Of a stretch of 7,940 bases of DNA, positions 1 to 6,908 are shown one piece after another. The translations under genes were made by a program, and so were the position numbers. A model generated the notes under the pieces. That model was not told the origin of the DNA, ran no database searches, and saw nothing but the letters and a program-made list of their open reading frames with translations. This DNA comes from Flavipsychrobacter stenotrophus (GTDB taxonomy: Bacteria > Bacteroidota > Bacteroidia > Chitinophagales > Chitinophagaceae): positions 1 to 7,940 of the forward strand of contig CANCOG010000218.1 of NCBI GenBank assembly GCA_947379685.1, read 5' to 3'. Numbering within the stretch: the first letter of the stretch is position 1; each line of letters opens with the position of its first letter.

Positions 1-16
1 ATGTATGCTTGTTATT

Positions 17-886
17 TTAATTGCCCAGGTAAGTTTTCAACAACTGGCAACGGCCGGGAGTACGTAACTTAGTGATGGCTTTGTCTTTAATTTGCCTAAC
101 CCGCTCGCGGGTAAGAGAGAATTTTTCACCTATGTCTTCGAGGCTCATTGGGTTAGCAACGCCAATTCCGAAATAGAGCATGATTACATCGCGCTGGCGG
201 TCGGTGAGGGTGCTCAGAGAGCGCTCAATTTCGCAACGCAAAGACTCCCCGTGATACAAGTCTGCATCTGCAGCAACTGAGTTTGGATTTTCGAGAATGT
301 CGAGCAAGGAGTTATCTTCACTATCCACGAATGGTGCGTCAACAGAAACGTGACGGGCAGCAACGCCCAGTGTAGTTTCCACTTCTTCAGTTCCAATTTC
401 CAGTAATTCTGCCAGTTCTTCTGTTGAAGGTTCGCGCTCAAATTCCTGTTCCAGTTGAGAGTAGGCCTTGCTGATCTTGTTAGATAATCCAACTTTGTTC
501 AGTGGCAACCTTACAATACGAGACTGTTCGGCCAATGCCTGAAGGATCGATTGACGGATCCACCATACGGCATAAGAAATGAACTTAAATCCGCGCGTTT
601 CATCGAAGCGCTGTGCGGCCTTGATCAAACCCAAATTTCCCTCATTAATGAGGTCACTCAATGATAAGCCCTGGTTCTGGTATTGTTTGGCTACCGAAAC
701 AACGAAACGAAGATTAGCTTTTGTTAGTTTTTCTAGTGCACGCTGGTCGCCCTGTTTGATGCGGATCGCTAACTGAACTTCTTCTTCCGGGGTAATAAGG
801 TCAACTTTACCAATCTCCTGCAAGTATTTTTCAAGAGACTGACTCTCACGATTGGTAATTGATTTCGTGATTTTTAGCTGGCGCAT
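17..886 (-). CDS. rpoD: RNA polymerase primary sigma factor (sigma-70, RpoD/SigA, Bacteroidota type)
   Basis: This is the principal sigma factor, which directs RNA polymerase core to housekeeping promoters. From the chosen ATG it has 289 residues, normal for Bacteroidota, whose primary sigma lacks region 1.1. Region 1.2 lies near residues 15-48 (SLEKYLQEIGKVDLITPEEE). Region 2 lies near 52-122, with the core-binding and -10-melting segments (NLRFVVSVAKQYQ, DLINEGNLGLIKAAQRFD, FKFISYAVWWIRQSI). Region 3 spans about 131-205, and region 4 about 222-275 with the helix-turn-helix LTRERVRQIKDKAI. I chose ATG 886 because the family begins MRQLKITK; an in-frame ATG at 892 and a TTG at 898 add only four residues. 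The gene stands alone and diverges from the START-like gene; a well-formed promoter lies about 80 nt upstream. The tail (TPGRCQLLKTYLGN) differs slightly from the basic tail I recall for this family. A close paralogue of the primary sigma cannot be excluded. Confidence 0.95.
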   Translation of the reverse strand: MRQLKITKSITNRESQSLEKYLQEIGKVDLITPEEEVQLAIRIKQGDQRALEKLTKANLRFVVSVAKQYQNQGLSLSDLINEGNLGLIKAAQRFDETRGFKFISYAVWWIRQSILQALAEQSRIVRLPLNKVGLSNKISKAYSQLEQEFEREPSTEELAELLEIGTEEVETTLGVAARHVSVDAPFVDSEDNSLLDILENPNSVAADADLYHGESLRCEIERSLSTLTDRQRDVIMLYFGIGVANPMSLEDIGEKFSLTRERVRQIKDKAITKLRTPGRCQLLKTYLGN

Positions 887-966
887 TGACATAGGCAAGG
901 AAATTTAGTGGTTAGTAAATTGAAATTCACAATAATTAGAACCAATGAAAGGTGACATTTGAATGG

Positions 967-998
967 CAAATCTAAGGTTCTTAGCAATCCAACCCAAA
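967..998 (-). promoter_or_regulatory. Sigma-A promoter of rpoD (Bacteroidota consensus)
   Basis: Read on the minus strand there is a -33 TTTG (998-995), a 20-nt spacer and a -7 box TAGATTTG (974-967). This matches the published Bacteroidota pattern TTTG-N19-21-TAnnTTTG with optimal spacing. Transcription would start near 960-963, giving a leader of about 75 nt before the rpoD ATG at 886. The match is seen in the sequence; its use as a promoter is inferred. Confidence 0.7.
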
Positions 999-1080
999 AA
1001 AAATTATGATTGTTTTAACGGGATTAATGTAATATGGTCAAATTTCGGAAATAAATATGCAAATTATCGGGCAAATAAAT

Positions 1081-1110
1081 TTTGTTTGTAACATCATTTT
1101 TTTATTATTG
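1081..1110 (+). promoter_or_regulatory. Weak candidate promoter of the START-like gene
   Basis: A TTTG at 1081-1084 is followed after 18 nt by TATTATTG at 1103-1110, one base off the TAnnTTTG -7 consensus and one base short of the usual spacing. It would place a start site near 1115 and a leader of about 25 nt. No better box is visible between 1000 and 1140, so this is offered only as the best available candidate. Confidence 0.3.
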
Positions 1111-1140
1111 CACTCCAAGAAACAAGTGAATAGTTCTGAA

Positions 1141-1524
1141 ATGAGTAAGAAAAAAATAATGTATTCGGTAGAATTCCCCATTAGATGCTCTCCGGCAATT
1201 TTATATGAGTTTTTATCTACACCGGTTGGATTGCAAGAGTGGTTTGCAGACAAGGTGGATCAACGTGACCACAAGTTTTTCTTTACTTGGAACGGGTCGA
1301 CCGATAGTGCTGAGATTCTTGAACATATTGAAAACGAATTTATTCGTTATAGGTGGGAATATTATCCTGCCGATGAGTTTTTTGAATTCAGTATCGAACA
1401 AAGTCCGGTTACCAGCGAGACAATCCTGCGTATAACAGACTTTGCTGAAAAAGGAGATATCAAGGACCAGGAACAACTCTGGAATTCACAGGTTAGTGAC
1501 CTGAAACACAGGATAGGCGCATAA
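1141..1524 (+). CDS. START-like (SRPBCC/AHSA1-type) domain protein
   Basis: This 127-residue protein resembles the small START-like proteins found widely in Bacteroidota. The fold belongs to the SRPBCC/Bet v 1 superfamily, related to AHSA1, and normally forms a hydrophobic ligand pocket. Visible support is the N-terminal strand MYSVEFPIRCSPAILYEFLS, the AHSA1-like turn PVGLQEWFAD (about residues 28-37), alternating beta strands rich in W/F/Y (FFFTWNG, YRWEYY, FEFSIEQ) and a C-terminal helix with W..Q...LK..IG. There is no signal peptide, so it is cytoplasmic. I chose ATG 1141 (MSKKKIMYSV); the upstream in-frame ATG at 1057 adds 28 hydrophobic residues unlike the family and would overlap the leader. 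The gene diverges from rpoD and ends 35 nt before a strong hairpin. Its ligand and cellular role are unknown. Confidence 0.85.
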   Translation: MSKKKIMYSVEFPIRCSPAILYEFLSTPVGLQEWFADKVDQRDHKFFFTWNGSTDSAEILEHIENEFIRYRWEYYPADEFFEFSIEQSPVTSETILRITDFAEKGDIKDQEQLWNSQVSDLKHRIGA

Positions 1525-1559
1525 CCTATTTAATTGGAATTGATTGTCATCAACTTATA

Positions 1560-1615
1560 AAAAATGGCATTTTGCTTACTTTCCGTGAGAAAGGTTTGAG
1601 CGAAATGCCATTTTT
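1560..1615. terminator. Bidirectional intrinsic terminator between the START-like gene and radC
   Basis: A 13-bp perfect inverted repeat (1560-1572 with 1603-1615, core AAATGGCATTT/AAATGCCATTT) continues inward to 19 bp with two G-T wobbles (to 1578/1597). A further 5-bp stem follows, CTTTC 1579-1583 with GAAAG 1589-1593, closing a 5-nt loop. The plus-strand product ends in five U and the minus-strand product in six U, so it can stop transcription from the START-like gene (36 nt upstream) and from radC (115 nt upstream). Confidence 0.75.
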
Positions 1616-1729
1616 GCATGTAAAATCTTTCCGGATTGATTTAATTCAGAATTGCAGATTGTATTGTTATCTGCCGGGTGCTGGATGTATAATACACTGC
1701 CTGCAATTTAATTTGAGCTTTTTTGATAA

Positions 1730-2419
1730 TTACAAAAAGCCTTCATCCGCCATGCTCAGGTAGCTGTTTCCTGCAATAATTATGTGGTCAATAAGTTTAA
1801 TGTCCATCAGAGAGGCCGATTCTTTTATTTTGGCCGTCAGGTATTTGTCTGGCTCGCTGGGATTTTTATTGCCAGAAGGGTGGTTGTGGGCTAGTAGCAA
1901 TTGGTTGGCATTGTACAGTAAAGCGTTCTTCAAAATCAATCTAACGTCAGCAACCGTAGCCGTCATACCGCCATTACTAATGGGTTCATACCTGATCACC
2001 TTGCTGGCCTGGTTCAGGTACATTACATAGAAACTTTCGTGGCTGAGGTCTTGCAGTAAAGGCATTAAAATCTCAACAGCATCGGTACTCTTGCTTATTT
2101 TCGGTCGTTCCAGTCCGTCGGCTACCTGTCGCCTCCGGCCCAATTCCATGGCAGCCGAGATAGTAATAGCTCTTGCCGGGCCTATTCCGTTTATTTTCTG
2201 TAGTTCAGGTAATGACAGGCGCCCGAGCTCACGCAGGTTGTTTTGGGCCAGTTCAAGTGTTTCCCTTGCCAGTACCACCGCCGAGCGTTCAGGAGTGCCG
2301 CTGCCTATCAGTATGGCCAGCAATTCGGCATCGGTTAGGGCTGCAGCGCCTTTCTGCATCATTTTTTCTCTGGGCCGGTCATCTTCAAGCCAGTTTTTGA
2401 TGCTGTTTGATTCGTTCAT
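1730..2419 (-). CDS. radC: RadC family JAB/JAMM-domain protein
   Basis: This 229-residue protein has the full RadC/YeeS architecture and length. An N-terminal segment with a helix-hairpin-helix (LPELQKINGIGPARAITISA, about residues 70-89) is followed by a JAMM metal-binding domain. The metal ligands are visible: HNHPSG with His178 and His180, Asp191 ten residues later in NPSEPD, and the upstream Glu128 in SHESFYV. The family was once tied to DNA repair by an E. coli mutation later reassigned to recG. Its biochemical function remains unsettled, and it is often carried near mobile or competence genes, though here it stands alone among housekeeping genes. ATG 2419 gives the usual N terminus with the ENDRPREK-like motif (EDDRPREK, about 12-19). 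A -7 box lies 28 nt upstream. A short A/T-rich inverted repeat (1717-1723 with 1734-1740) overlaps the stop codon but lacks a clear U tract. Confidence 0.93.
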   Translation of the reverse strand: MNESNSIKNWLEDDRPREKMMQKGAAALTDAELLAILIGSGTPERSAVVLARETLELAQNNLRELGRLSLPELQKINGIGPARAITISAAMELGRRRQVADGLERPKISKSTDAVEILMPLLQDLSHESFYVMYLNQASKVIRYEPISNGGMTATVADVRLILKNALLYNANQLLLAHNHPSGNKNPSEPDKYLTAKIKESASLMDIKLIDHIIIAGNSYLSMADEGFL

Positions 2420-2446
2420 TAAGGCAGTTTAATTGGTATATATCGT

Positions 2447-2454
2447 CAAATGTA
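2447..2454 (-). promoter_or_regulatory. -7 box of the radC promoter
   Basis: Read on the minus strand, TACATTTG matches TAnnTTTG. It sits 28 nt before the radC ATG, implying a leader of about 20 nt. No TTTG or TTG was found at the expected -33 distance, so only half of the consensus is present. Confidence 0.5.
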
Positions 2455-2535
2455 GCAAGTTAATTTCTATGATTGATTCTAAGGTGCCCACTTTCGATCA
2501 CTTTTTTAATAAAACCACTTCGTTCCATATTTCCT

Positions 2536-2543
2536 TACTTTTG
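2536..2543 (+). promoter_or_regulatory. -7 box of the DUF1835 gene promoter
   Basis: TACTTTTG followed by CGG matches TAnnTTTG and the TTTGCGG extension also seen before dnaG. It lies 20 nt before the ATG at 2564, implying a leader of about 15 nt. The expected -33 TTTG is absent at 19-21 nt spacing. Confidence 0.55.
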
Positions 2544-2563
2544 CGGCCTTACCAGTTGAATTC

Positions 2564-3400
2564 ATGATTTACCACATTGTTACAGGAGATTTGGCCGCCG
2601 CTCCGCTTATGGAGGCAATAGTATCAGAACCCTTAATGGCAGGGGAAGTAGTAGTGATTAAGGATGTGCTGAGTGTTGGCCCTTTGCTAAGACAGGAGGG
2701 GCAAAAATTCCCTGAACTGAGAACTGCTTTCTGGCAACAGGTGCTGATCAATGAGAAAAACCCGGTTGTTGTTGATGACCTGGAGCGCTTGCTGAAGGTG
2801 GGTAACGAACTATCTAAAAACGAAACTGCACAGATATGGCTATGGGTGGCTCCCTGGCCGGCAGATATGTGTACTTATCATTGGGCCCTGAAATACCTTG
2901 GGAAATATTTGGGACGTTTGTTTGTGGTCAACATTGCAGGGTTGCCGTTCCTCGATGAGCAAGGCAAATTGTTTTTCCCAAAAGGGATAGGCGAGATAGT
3001 ACCCCGCGAGCTGATTAAGGCCCGCAAACTTGCCCGGCCTGTCAGTGCACCTGAACTTGAAACGGATGTTTATGAGTGGGGCAAGCTTACCGACGAGAAC
3101 GCTGGTATAAGGATACACGAGGGCGGTAAGCGGTTGAAATCGGTATCAGAAGAATATTACGATGCCCAGCTACTGGGTTTTTGCACCGGGCAATACCAGA
3201 AAGCTTCGAAGGTTGTAAATCAGGCACTTGCAAAATTCAATATCCCGACCGGCGATGTTTACCTCGGGTGGAGATTGCGGAAACTGGCTGAAGCAGGCAA
3301 GCTACAGTTGCAGGGCGAAATCAACAAATCCCTGAAAGATTTTGAAGTTAAATTTCCCGGTGGAGATGCAATTGACGCTCCTGAATCTGGTGAGGCGTAA
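2564..3400 (+). CDS. DUF1835 / DUF3658 domain protein
   Basis: This 278-residue cytoplasmic protein has two uncharacterised domains that commonly occur together. DUF1835 covers about residues 2-123: it opens IYHIVTGDLAAAPLMEAI, contains VVIKDVLSVGPL, and ends with a W-rich strand and helix (IWLWVAPWPADMCTY, then GRLFVVNIAGL). DUF3658 covers about 165-265, with YYDAQLLGF and the C-terminal block DVYLGWRLRKLAEAGKLQLQ then GEINKSLKDFEVKFP, fitting the pattern of a small winged or helical module. No catalytic residues, signal peptide or membrane segment are apparent. The family has no established function that I know of. ATG 2564 is the only sensible start, given the conserved GD motif at residues 8-9 and the -7 box 20 nt upstream. 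It diverges from radC and converges on ruvX, with no sign of an operon. The domain assignment rests on remembered family patterns. Confidence 0.82.
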   Translation: MIYHIVTGDLAAAPLMEAIVSEPLMAGEVVVIKDVLSVGPLLRQEGQKFPELRTAFWQQVLINEKNPVVVDDLERLLKVGNELSKNETAQIWLWVAPWPADMCTYHWALKYLGKYLGRLFVVNIAGLPFLDEQGKLFFPKGIGEIVPRELIKARKLARPVSAPELETDVYEWGKLTDENAGIRIHEGGKRLKSVSEEYYDAQLLGFCTGQYQKASKVVNQALAKFNIPTGDVYLGWRLRKLAEAGKLQLQGEINKSLKDFEVKFPGGDAIDAPESGEA

Positions 3401-3478
3401 TTGTTCACGCCAAGGCACGCAGAAAAGGGCACAGAGTAGGTAAAGCCCAATTTTCAGTGATATTTCAACGAGTTTGGC
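3401..3478. other. Short convergent intergenic region, possible decayed repeat
   Basis: These 78 nt separate the convergent DUF1835 and ruvX genes. The first 35 nt (CACGCCAAGGCACGCAGAAA, then GGGCACAGAG) resemble a purine-rich spacer phrase that I recall as frequent in environmental bacterial genomes. A weak inverted repeat, AAGCC 3443-3447 with GGCTT 3476-3480, overlaps the ruvX stop codon and is too poor to call a terminator. Confidence 0.25.
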
Positions 3479-3892
3479 TTAACCCAAATTGGCCATGTAC
3501 TCCTGCAGCATCATTACCGCCGCCACAGTATCAATAAGCCCTTTTTTCTCGCGGTCCTTCTTTTTCAGGCCCATGCCCGAAATTTCGCGGCTGGCCATTT
3601 TGGAAGTAAGACGTTCGTCAATTTTTTGAACCGGCATATCCGGGAAAACATTGGCAAATTTTACAATGAACTTTTCTACCAGCGGTGTTGCATCGGTTGG
3701 GGAGTCATCGAGGTTGAGCGGATAACCAATTAATATTTTCTCTACTGGCTCGGTGAGCATATATTTTTTCAAATAGCCGATCAGTTCATTGGAATCAACG
3801 GTTTCGAGGGCGGTAGCTATAATTTTTAAAGGGTCAGTTACGGCTATGCCTGTACGTTTCTTTCCAAAGTCGAGTGCTATTATTCTTGCCAA
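3479..3892 (-). CDS. ruvX: RuvX/YqgF family nuclease (pre-16S rRNA processing / Holliday junction resolvase-like)
   Basis: This 137-residue protein has the RNase H-like YqgF fold and normal family length. Characteristic motifs are IALDFGKKRTGIAVTD at residues 5-20 (catalytic Asp8), KILIGYPLN (52-60), KIDERLTSKMA with Glu93 (90-100), and the C-terminal LIDTVAAVMMLQEY with Asp121. In E. coli YqgF is required for 5' maturation of pre-16S rRNA, and other members cleave Holliday junctions, so the exact substrate is not decided by sequence. The start is TTG at 3892: the family begins M-[AG]-R-I-L-A, and no ATG occurs before Asp8. It follows dnaG with only 5 nt between stop and start, so it is most likely co-transcribed and translationally coupled to dnaG. 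No separate promoter is visible. Confidence 0.93.
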   Translation of the reverse strand: MARIIALDFGKKRTGIAVTDPLKIIATALETVDSNELIGYLKKYMLTEPVEKILIGYPLNLDDSPTDATPLVEKFIVKFANVFPDMPVQKIDERLTSKMASREISGMGLKKKDREKKGLIDTVAAVMMLQEYMANLG

Positions 3893-3897
3893 AATAT

Positions 3898-5835
3898 TTA
3901 TTTGTGTTTTGATGATTTGAATACTACGGGTTGATGTCTTTTCAGTATTTCCCGTTCCATTTTCTTTAATTCCAGGTATTTCATTTGCATTCTGGCCTGC
4001 TTCAGCGGGTCAGTTTCTGTGCTCAGTTTTTGCATGAGTTCTTCCAGTAACACGATTACTTTTTTGTTCTCAAAATAAGAAAGTGAGCTGTCTACATCGT
4101 TTACATACATCATTGAATCTGAAACACTTTCAATGCCATACTTAGCCTTCCAGTTAAGGCTTATTTCTGTATCATGGTGCAATAGCTGCGCCAGCGTTTG
4201 CCGGATGGTAGGGTCGGGGTAATTGACAAAATAATGTATCTCTGGTGTTGATCCGAAATGGGTATAATGATCGAAGTACTCATTAAATAATTTGCCCACC
4301 AGTTGCGTGTCCAGCAAAGCAGGGTCCACCCGCTCTTCTATCATTTTAGCGACCGATTCGTAGCCTTCGTATGCAAGGTGGCCATATTCAATTAATATCC
4401 TGAGCAACTGCCATTCCTGAACTTCATCGGAAGAAGGCTTATGAAACTGCTCCTCACCCATCGGTTCTTCCATGGGTTCAGGTATGGCTTCATCCCTTCT
4501 TTTTGGTTTGTTTTCCTGTTCAACCCGGTCGCGGATATATTTGTTAACAAGGTTCACCAACCCGGTTTCATCCACCTTAAGTTTGCTTGCAGCCTCCCGA
4601 ATATAGAAATTTTGGAGTGAAAAATCTTCAGCTTTATTGATCCTGGAAATACTTTCAGCTACCTCGTTTACCAGCTTCGAACGCTTGACGGGGTCGTTAC
4701 CCGCATCCTGGAGCCCAACCTGGAGCCTGAAATTGATGACATCCTGCTTGTGCTCTTTTACATATTCATGAAATTTCGCCGCACCCGATTTCTGTATAAA
4801 ACTATCCGGGTCTTCACCCTCAGGCAGCAATACCAGCTGCACGTTAAAACTTTGGCCCAGGGCCATATCCAGCCCCCTGATGGCTGCCTTGATACCTGCA
4901 GCATCCCCATCATATAATATAGTCAGGTTACGGGTAAGCTGGCCTATAAGGCGCAACTTGTCTTCGGTAAGGGAAGTACCACTGCTCGATACTACGTTCT
5001 CCACACCACCCTGGTGCAGCGATATTACATCGGTGTAGCCCTCTACCAGGAAACACTCATCCTGCTTGCCTATTGCCTGCCGGCTCTGGAACATGCCATA
5101 GAGCACCTTGCTCTTGATGTACAGTTCATTTTCCGGTGTGTTAATGTACTTGGGTGCCTTCTCATTACTTTTCAGGATTCGGGCACCAAAGCCCAATATT
5201 CGCCCAGTCATGCTTTCTATCGGAAAGATGACACGCCCGCGATAGACATCGAAATAGGAGCCATTCCGGTTCTTGATCAGTCCGGCCTTTTCCAATAACT
5301 CCTTGCTATAGCCCTTGATGATCGCTGCCTGATAAAAGGCATCATTCTGTTCCGGGTTATATCCCAGCCGGAACCGCTCAATGATCTCCTTTCTGAACCC
5401 ACGCTGCTTAAAATAAGAAATACCGATCAACCGGCCTTCCTCAGTATTCATGAGCGTTTCGTGAAAGTGTTTTGCGGCAAACTCGTTGAGTATGCGCAAC
5501 GCCTCACCAGCCTGTTGTTGTATCTGCCGTTCAGGTGAGGTCTCCGTTTCCTTGATGGTGATCTTATAAAAATCTGCCAGCCAGCGAATTGATTCGGGGT
5601 AAGTTAGTTTTTCGTGTTCCTGTATAAAAGAGATAACATTGCCCGCCTTACCGCAGCCAAAGCACTTATAGATGCCCTTGGCCGGCGAAACATTGAAGGA
5701 AGGAGTCTTTTCATTGTGAAAAGGGCAGTTGGCAATATAGTTGGTGCCCCTTTTTTTAAGTCGTACAAATTGCCCCACCACATCTATGATGCTGGCGCGG
5801 CTCATTACTTCATCTACGGAGGATTGTGCAATCAT
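3898..5835 (-). CDS. dnaG: DNA primase DnaG
   Basis: DnaG synthesises the RNA primers for leading-strand initiation and each Okazaki fragment, recruited by the DnaB helicase. The protein has 645 residues. The N-terminal CHC2 zinc ribbon has ligands Cys37, His40, Cys58 and Cys61 (NCPFH ... YKCFGCGKAG). The central RNA polymerase domain contains YRGRVIFPI (198-206) and LGFGARI. The TOPRIM core has Glu265 in LVEGYTDV, then Asp309 and Asp311 in LYDGDAAG, followed by the acidic LLPEGEDPDSF (336-346); the three acidic residues have the same numbers as in E. coli. A charged, low-complexity linker (about 440-470, KPKRRDEAIPEPMEEPMGEE) leads into a divergent C-terminal helicase-interaction region (about 473-645), as is usual for Bacteroidota. 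ATG 5835 fits the family start. It is the first gene of a dnaG-ruvX operon, with a -7 box only 9 nt upstream. Confidence 0.97.
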   Translation of the reverse strand: MIAQSSVDEVMSRASIIDVVGQFVRLKKRGTNYIANCPFHNEKTPSFNVSPAKGIYKCFGCGKAGNVISFIQEHEKLTYPESIRWLADFYKITIKETETSPERQIQQQAGEALRILNEFAAKHFHETLMNTEEGRLIGISYFKQRGFRKEIIERFRLGYNPEQNDAFYQAAIIKGYSKELLEKAGLIKNRNGSYFDVYRGRVIFPIESMTGRILGFGARILKSNEKAPKYINTPENELYIKSKVLYGMFQSRQAIGKQDECFLVEGYTDVISLHQGGVENVVSSSGTSLTEDKLRLIGQLTRNLTILYDGDAAGIKAAIRGLDMALGQSFNVQLVLLPEGEDPDSFIQKSGAAKFHEYVKEHKQDVINFRLQVGLQDAGNDPVKRSKLVNEVAESISRINKAEDFSLQNFYIREAASKLKVDETGLVNLVNKYIRDRVEQENKPKRRDEAIPEPMEEPMGEEQFHKPSSDEVQEWQLLRILIEYGHLAYEGYESVAKMIEERVDPALLDTQLVGKLFNEYFDHYTHFGSTPEIHYFVNYPDPTIRQTLAQLLHHDTEISLNWKAKYGIESVSDSMMYVNDVDSSLSYFENKKVIVLLEELMQKLSTETDPLKQARMQMKYLELKKMEREILKRHQPVVFKSSKHK

Positions 5836-5844
5836 TGATTACCG

Positions 5845-5852
5845 CAAAGTTA
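5845..5852 (-). promoter_or_regulatory. -7 box of the dnaG promoter, very short leader
   Basis: Read on the minus strand, TAACTTTG (then CGG) matches TAnnTTTG exactly. It ends only 9 nt before the dnaG ATG at 5835, so transcription would start about 3-5 nt before, or at, the start codon. No -33 TTTG is present at the usual spacing. Confidence 0.5.
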
Positions 5853-5888
5853 CGGGATTGTGGTAAAGCGAGGAGGTTTTTTGAGGAG

Positions 5889-5935
5889 CCGAGGGTCGGA
5901 GCGGGAAATGTAGGGGCGATCCCTTGCAGTCGCCC
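5889..5935. repeat. Hairpin-rich repeat-like block upstream of dnaG
   Basis: Two hairpins stand side by side: CCGA-GGG-TCGG (5889-5899) and GGGCGA (5914-5919) with TCGCCC (5930-5935) around a 10-nt loop. The second resembles a TAGGGGCGA...TCGCCC dispersed repeat that I recall from many Bacteroidota and other genomes. The 10-mer GAGCGGGAAA between them (5899-5908) recurs at 7364-7373 in the other repeat-rich region. It lies upstream of the dnaG promoter, outside any gene. Confidence 0.4.
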
Positions 5936-6029
5936 AATTTGACATGCTTGCTATCCAATGACACTCAATACTGGTCGACAAACTTTTAAGGCAAGCCACT
6001 GAGAAAATATAAAAGTATTCACCAAATAT

Positions 6030-6061
6030 TTTGTTAATATAAAATGGAGTAAATAACTTTG
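6030..6061 (+). promoter_or_regulatory. Strong sigma-A-type promoter upstream of the lipoprotein locus
   Basis: TTTG at 6030-6033, a 20-nt spacer and TAACTTTG at 6054-6061 form a full match to the Bacteroidota consensus, one of only two complete matches in this window. The predicted start is near 6066. It lies 10-15 nt before a 25-codon ORF and about 185 nt before the lipoprotein ATG, so the lipoprotein would have a long leader. Confidence 0.65.
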
Positions 6062-6075
6062 GTTATAACTTTAAA

Positions 6076-6153
6076 ATGTACGCACTTTGCCGCAGTCGAA
6101 GTAAAGGTTGGTATAGACTTGAGCAAAAATGGATGCCGAACTCTTTAAAATGA
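6076..6153 (+). CDS. Possible 25-residue leader peptide or small protein
   Basis: An ATG about 10 nt after the predicted transcription start opens a 25-codon frame ending TGA: MYALCRSRSKGWYRLEQKWM then PNSLK. It is basic (six K/R, one E) and has no membrane segment. The other promoters here also have short leaders, so the position is what a real first gene would show. I recognise no homologue, and a short frame of this size can occur by chance. It could be a small protein, a regulatory upstream ORF for the lipoprotein, or nothing. Confidence 0.25.
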   Translation: MYALCRSRSKGWYRLEQKWMPNSLK

Positions 6154-6252
6154 TTGACTAACTGACTTTATATGTCATTTAACAACAAAAGGAAATTGAA
6201 GTGTTAAGCAATAAAATTACTACCAACTCTGTCAAATAAAAAAACCTCCATT

Positions 6253-6891
6253 ATGAAAGCCACACTAATTTTAGTTGTGTTGACAATTGTTTTGTCAACC
6301 TGTAGCAAAAAAACGACGTACACGCCCGTTGATGCAGAGCTAAAGACCAATTTCTGGTACAAAGTAGGCACATACTGGGTTTATAGGGATTCTTTAAATG
6401 GGGAGGAGGACAGTTTTTACGTGGCTGAAACATCTGATTTGACGAATGTTGCAGCAGACAACAATGGAAATACCGAAGAAGAAATAGATATGAAAATATA
6501 CGTTTACGATACGAAGAAAATAGAAGAAATACATTTTGGAGTCGGGAGGAATTTATTTGGAATTGGGTTTAGGGATCGAATCTATTCCTATGTTGTCGAT
6601 TGCGGTTACAATATATTTTCAGTTCAAAATCATTCACTTTTTGCGTCGTCTTACTCATCTAATTTTAATTTTGGAGAACTATTACAAACAATACCAAAGT
6701 TTACGTTAAATGGAAAGGATTATAATGACGTATATGTCTTTCACCATAAAAATGTTGGGTCTTTGGGTAGTTCATCTAACGATACCTTATATATCAATGA
6801 ACAAGTTGGAATTATACAAATGAGGATCAATCATTCAACTGATTCACTTTTTAAGCAATGGAAATTAGAACGTTTCAATATAATCAGATAA
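6253..6891 (+). CDS. Putative lipoprotein of unknown function
   Basis: This 212-residue protein begins with a type II signal peptide: MKATLILVVLTIVL followed by the lipobox LSTC, with lipidated Cys17. Residues after the cysteine are SKK rather than the acidic run associated with surface export in Bacteroidota, so a periplasm-facing lipoprotein is more likely. The mature part opens with NFWYKVGTYWVYRDSLNG (about 33-50) and later has TLNGKDYNDVYVF (151-163) and LYINEQVGIIQMRI (179-192). These phrases are typical of a loose family of Bacteroidota secreted beta-rich lipoproteins without known function. No catalytic motif is visible. The gene is visibly more AT-rich than the housekeeping genes to its left. 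The start follows an A-rich stretch without a Shine-Dalgarno sequence. A diverged fragment of the same family lies just downstream (6997-7107). Confidence 0.8.
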   Translation: MKATLILVVLTIVLSTCSKKTTYTPVDAELKTNFWYKVGTYWVYRDSLNGEEDSFYVAETSDLTNVAADNNGNTEEEIDMKIYVYDTKKIEEIHFGVGRNLFGIGFRDRIYSYVVDCGYNIFSVQNHSLFASSYSSNFNFGELLQTIPKFTLNGKDYNDVYVFHHKNVGSLGSSSNDTLYINEQVGIIQMRINHSTDSLFKQWKLERFNIIR

Positions 6892-6908
6892 ATTTTACCT
6901 TATGTCTA

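Noticed and set aside
887..898. Start of rpoD at TTG 898 or ATG 892
   Set aside because: The Bacteroidota primary sigma begins MRQLKITK, which is ATG 886.
1057..1140. N-terminal extension of the START-like protein by 28 hydrophobic residues from an upstream ATG
   Set aside because: The extension does not look like the family, and the promoter candidate and normal family start both favour ATG 1141.
2091..2432. Long plus-strand open frames across radC (and similar ones across rpoD and dnaG)
   Set aside because: They are antisense shadows of well-conserved genes, with low-complexity or Ser/Arg-rich translations and no recognisable motifs.
3443..3480. Terminator between the DUF1835 gene and ruvX
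   Set aside because: Only a 5-bp stem with a long loop and no U tract; too weak to call.
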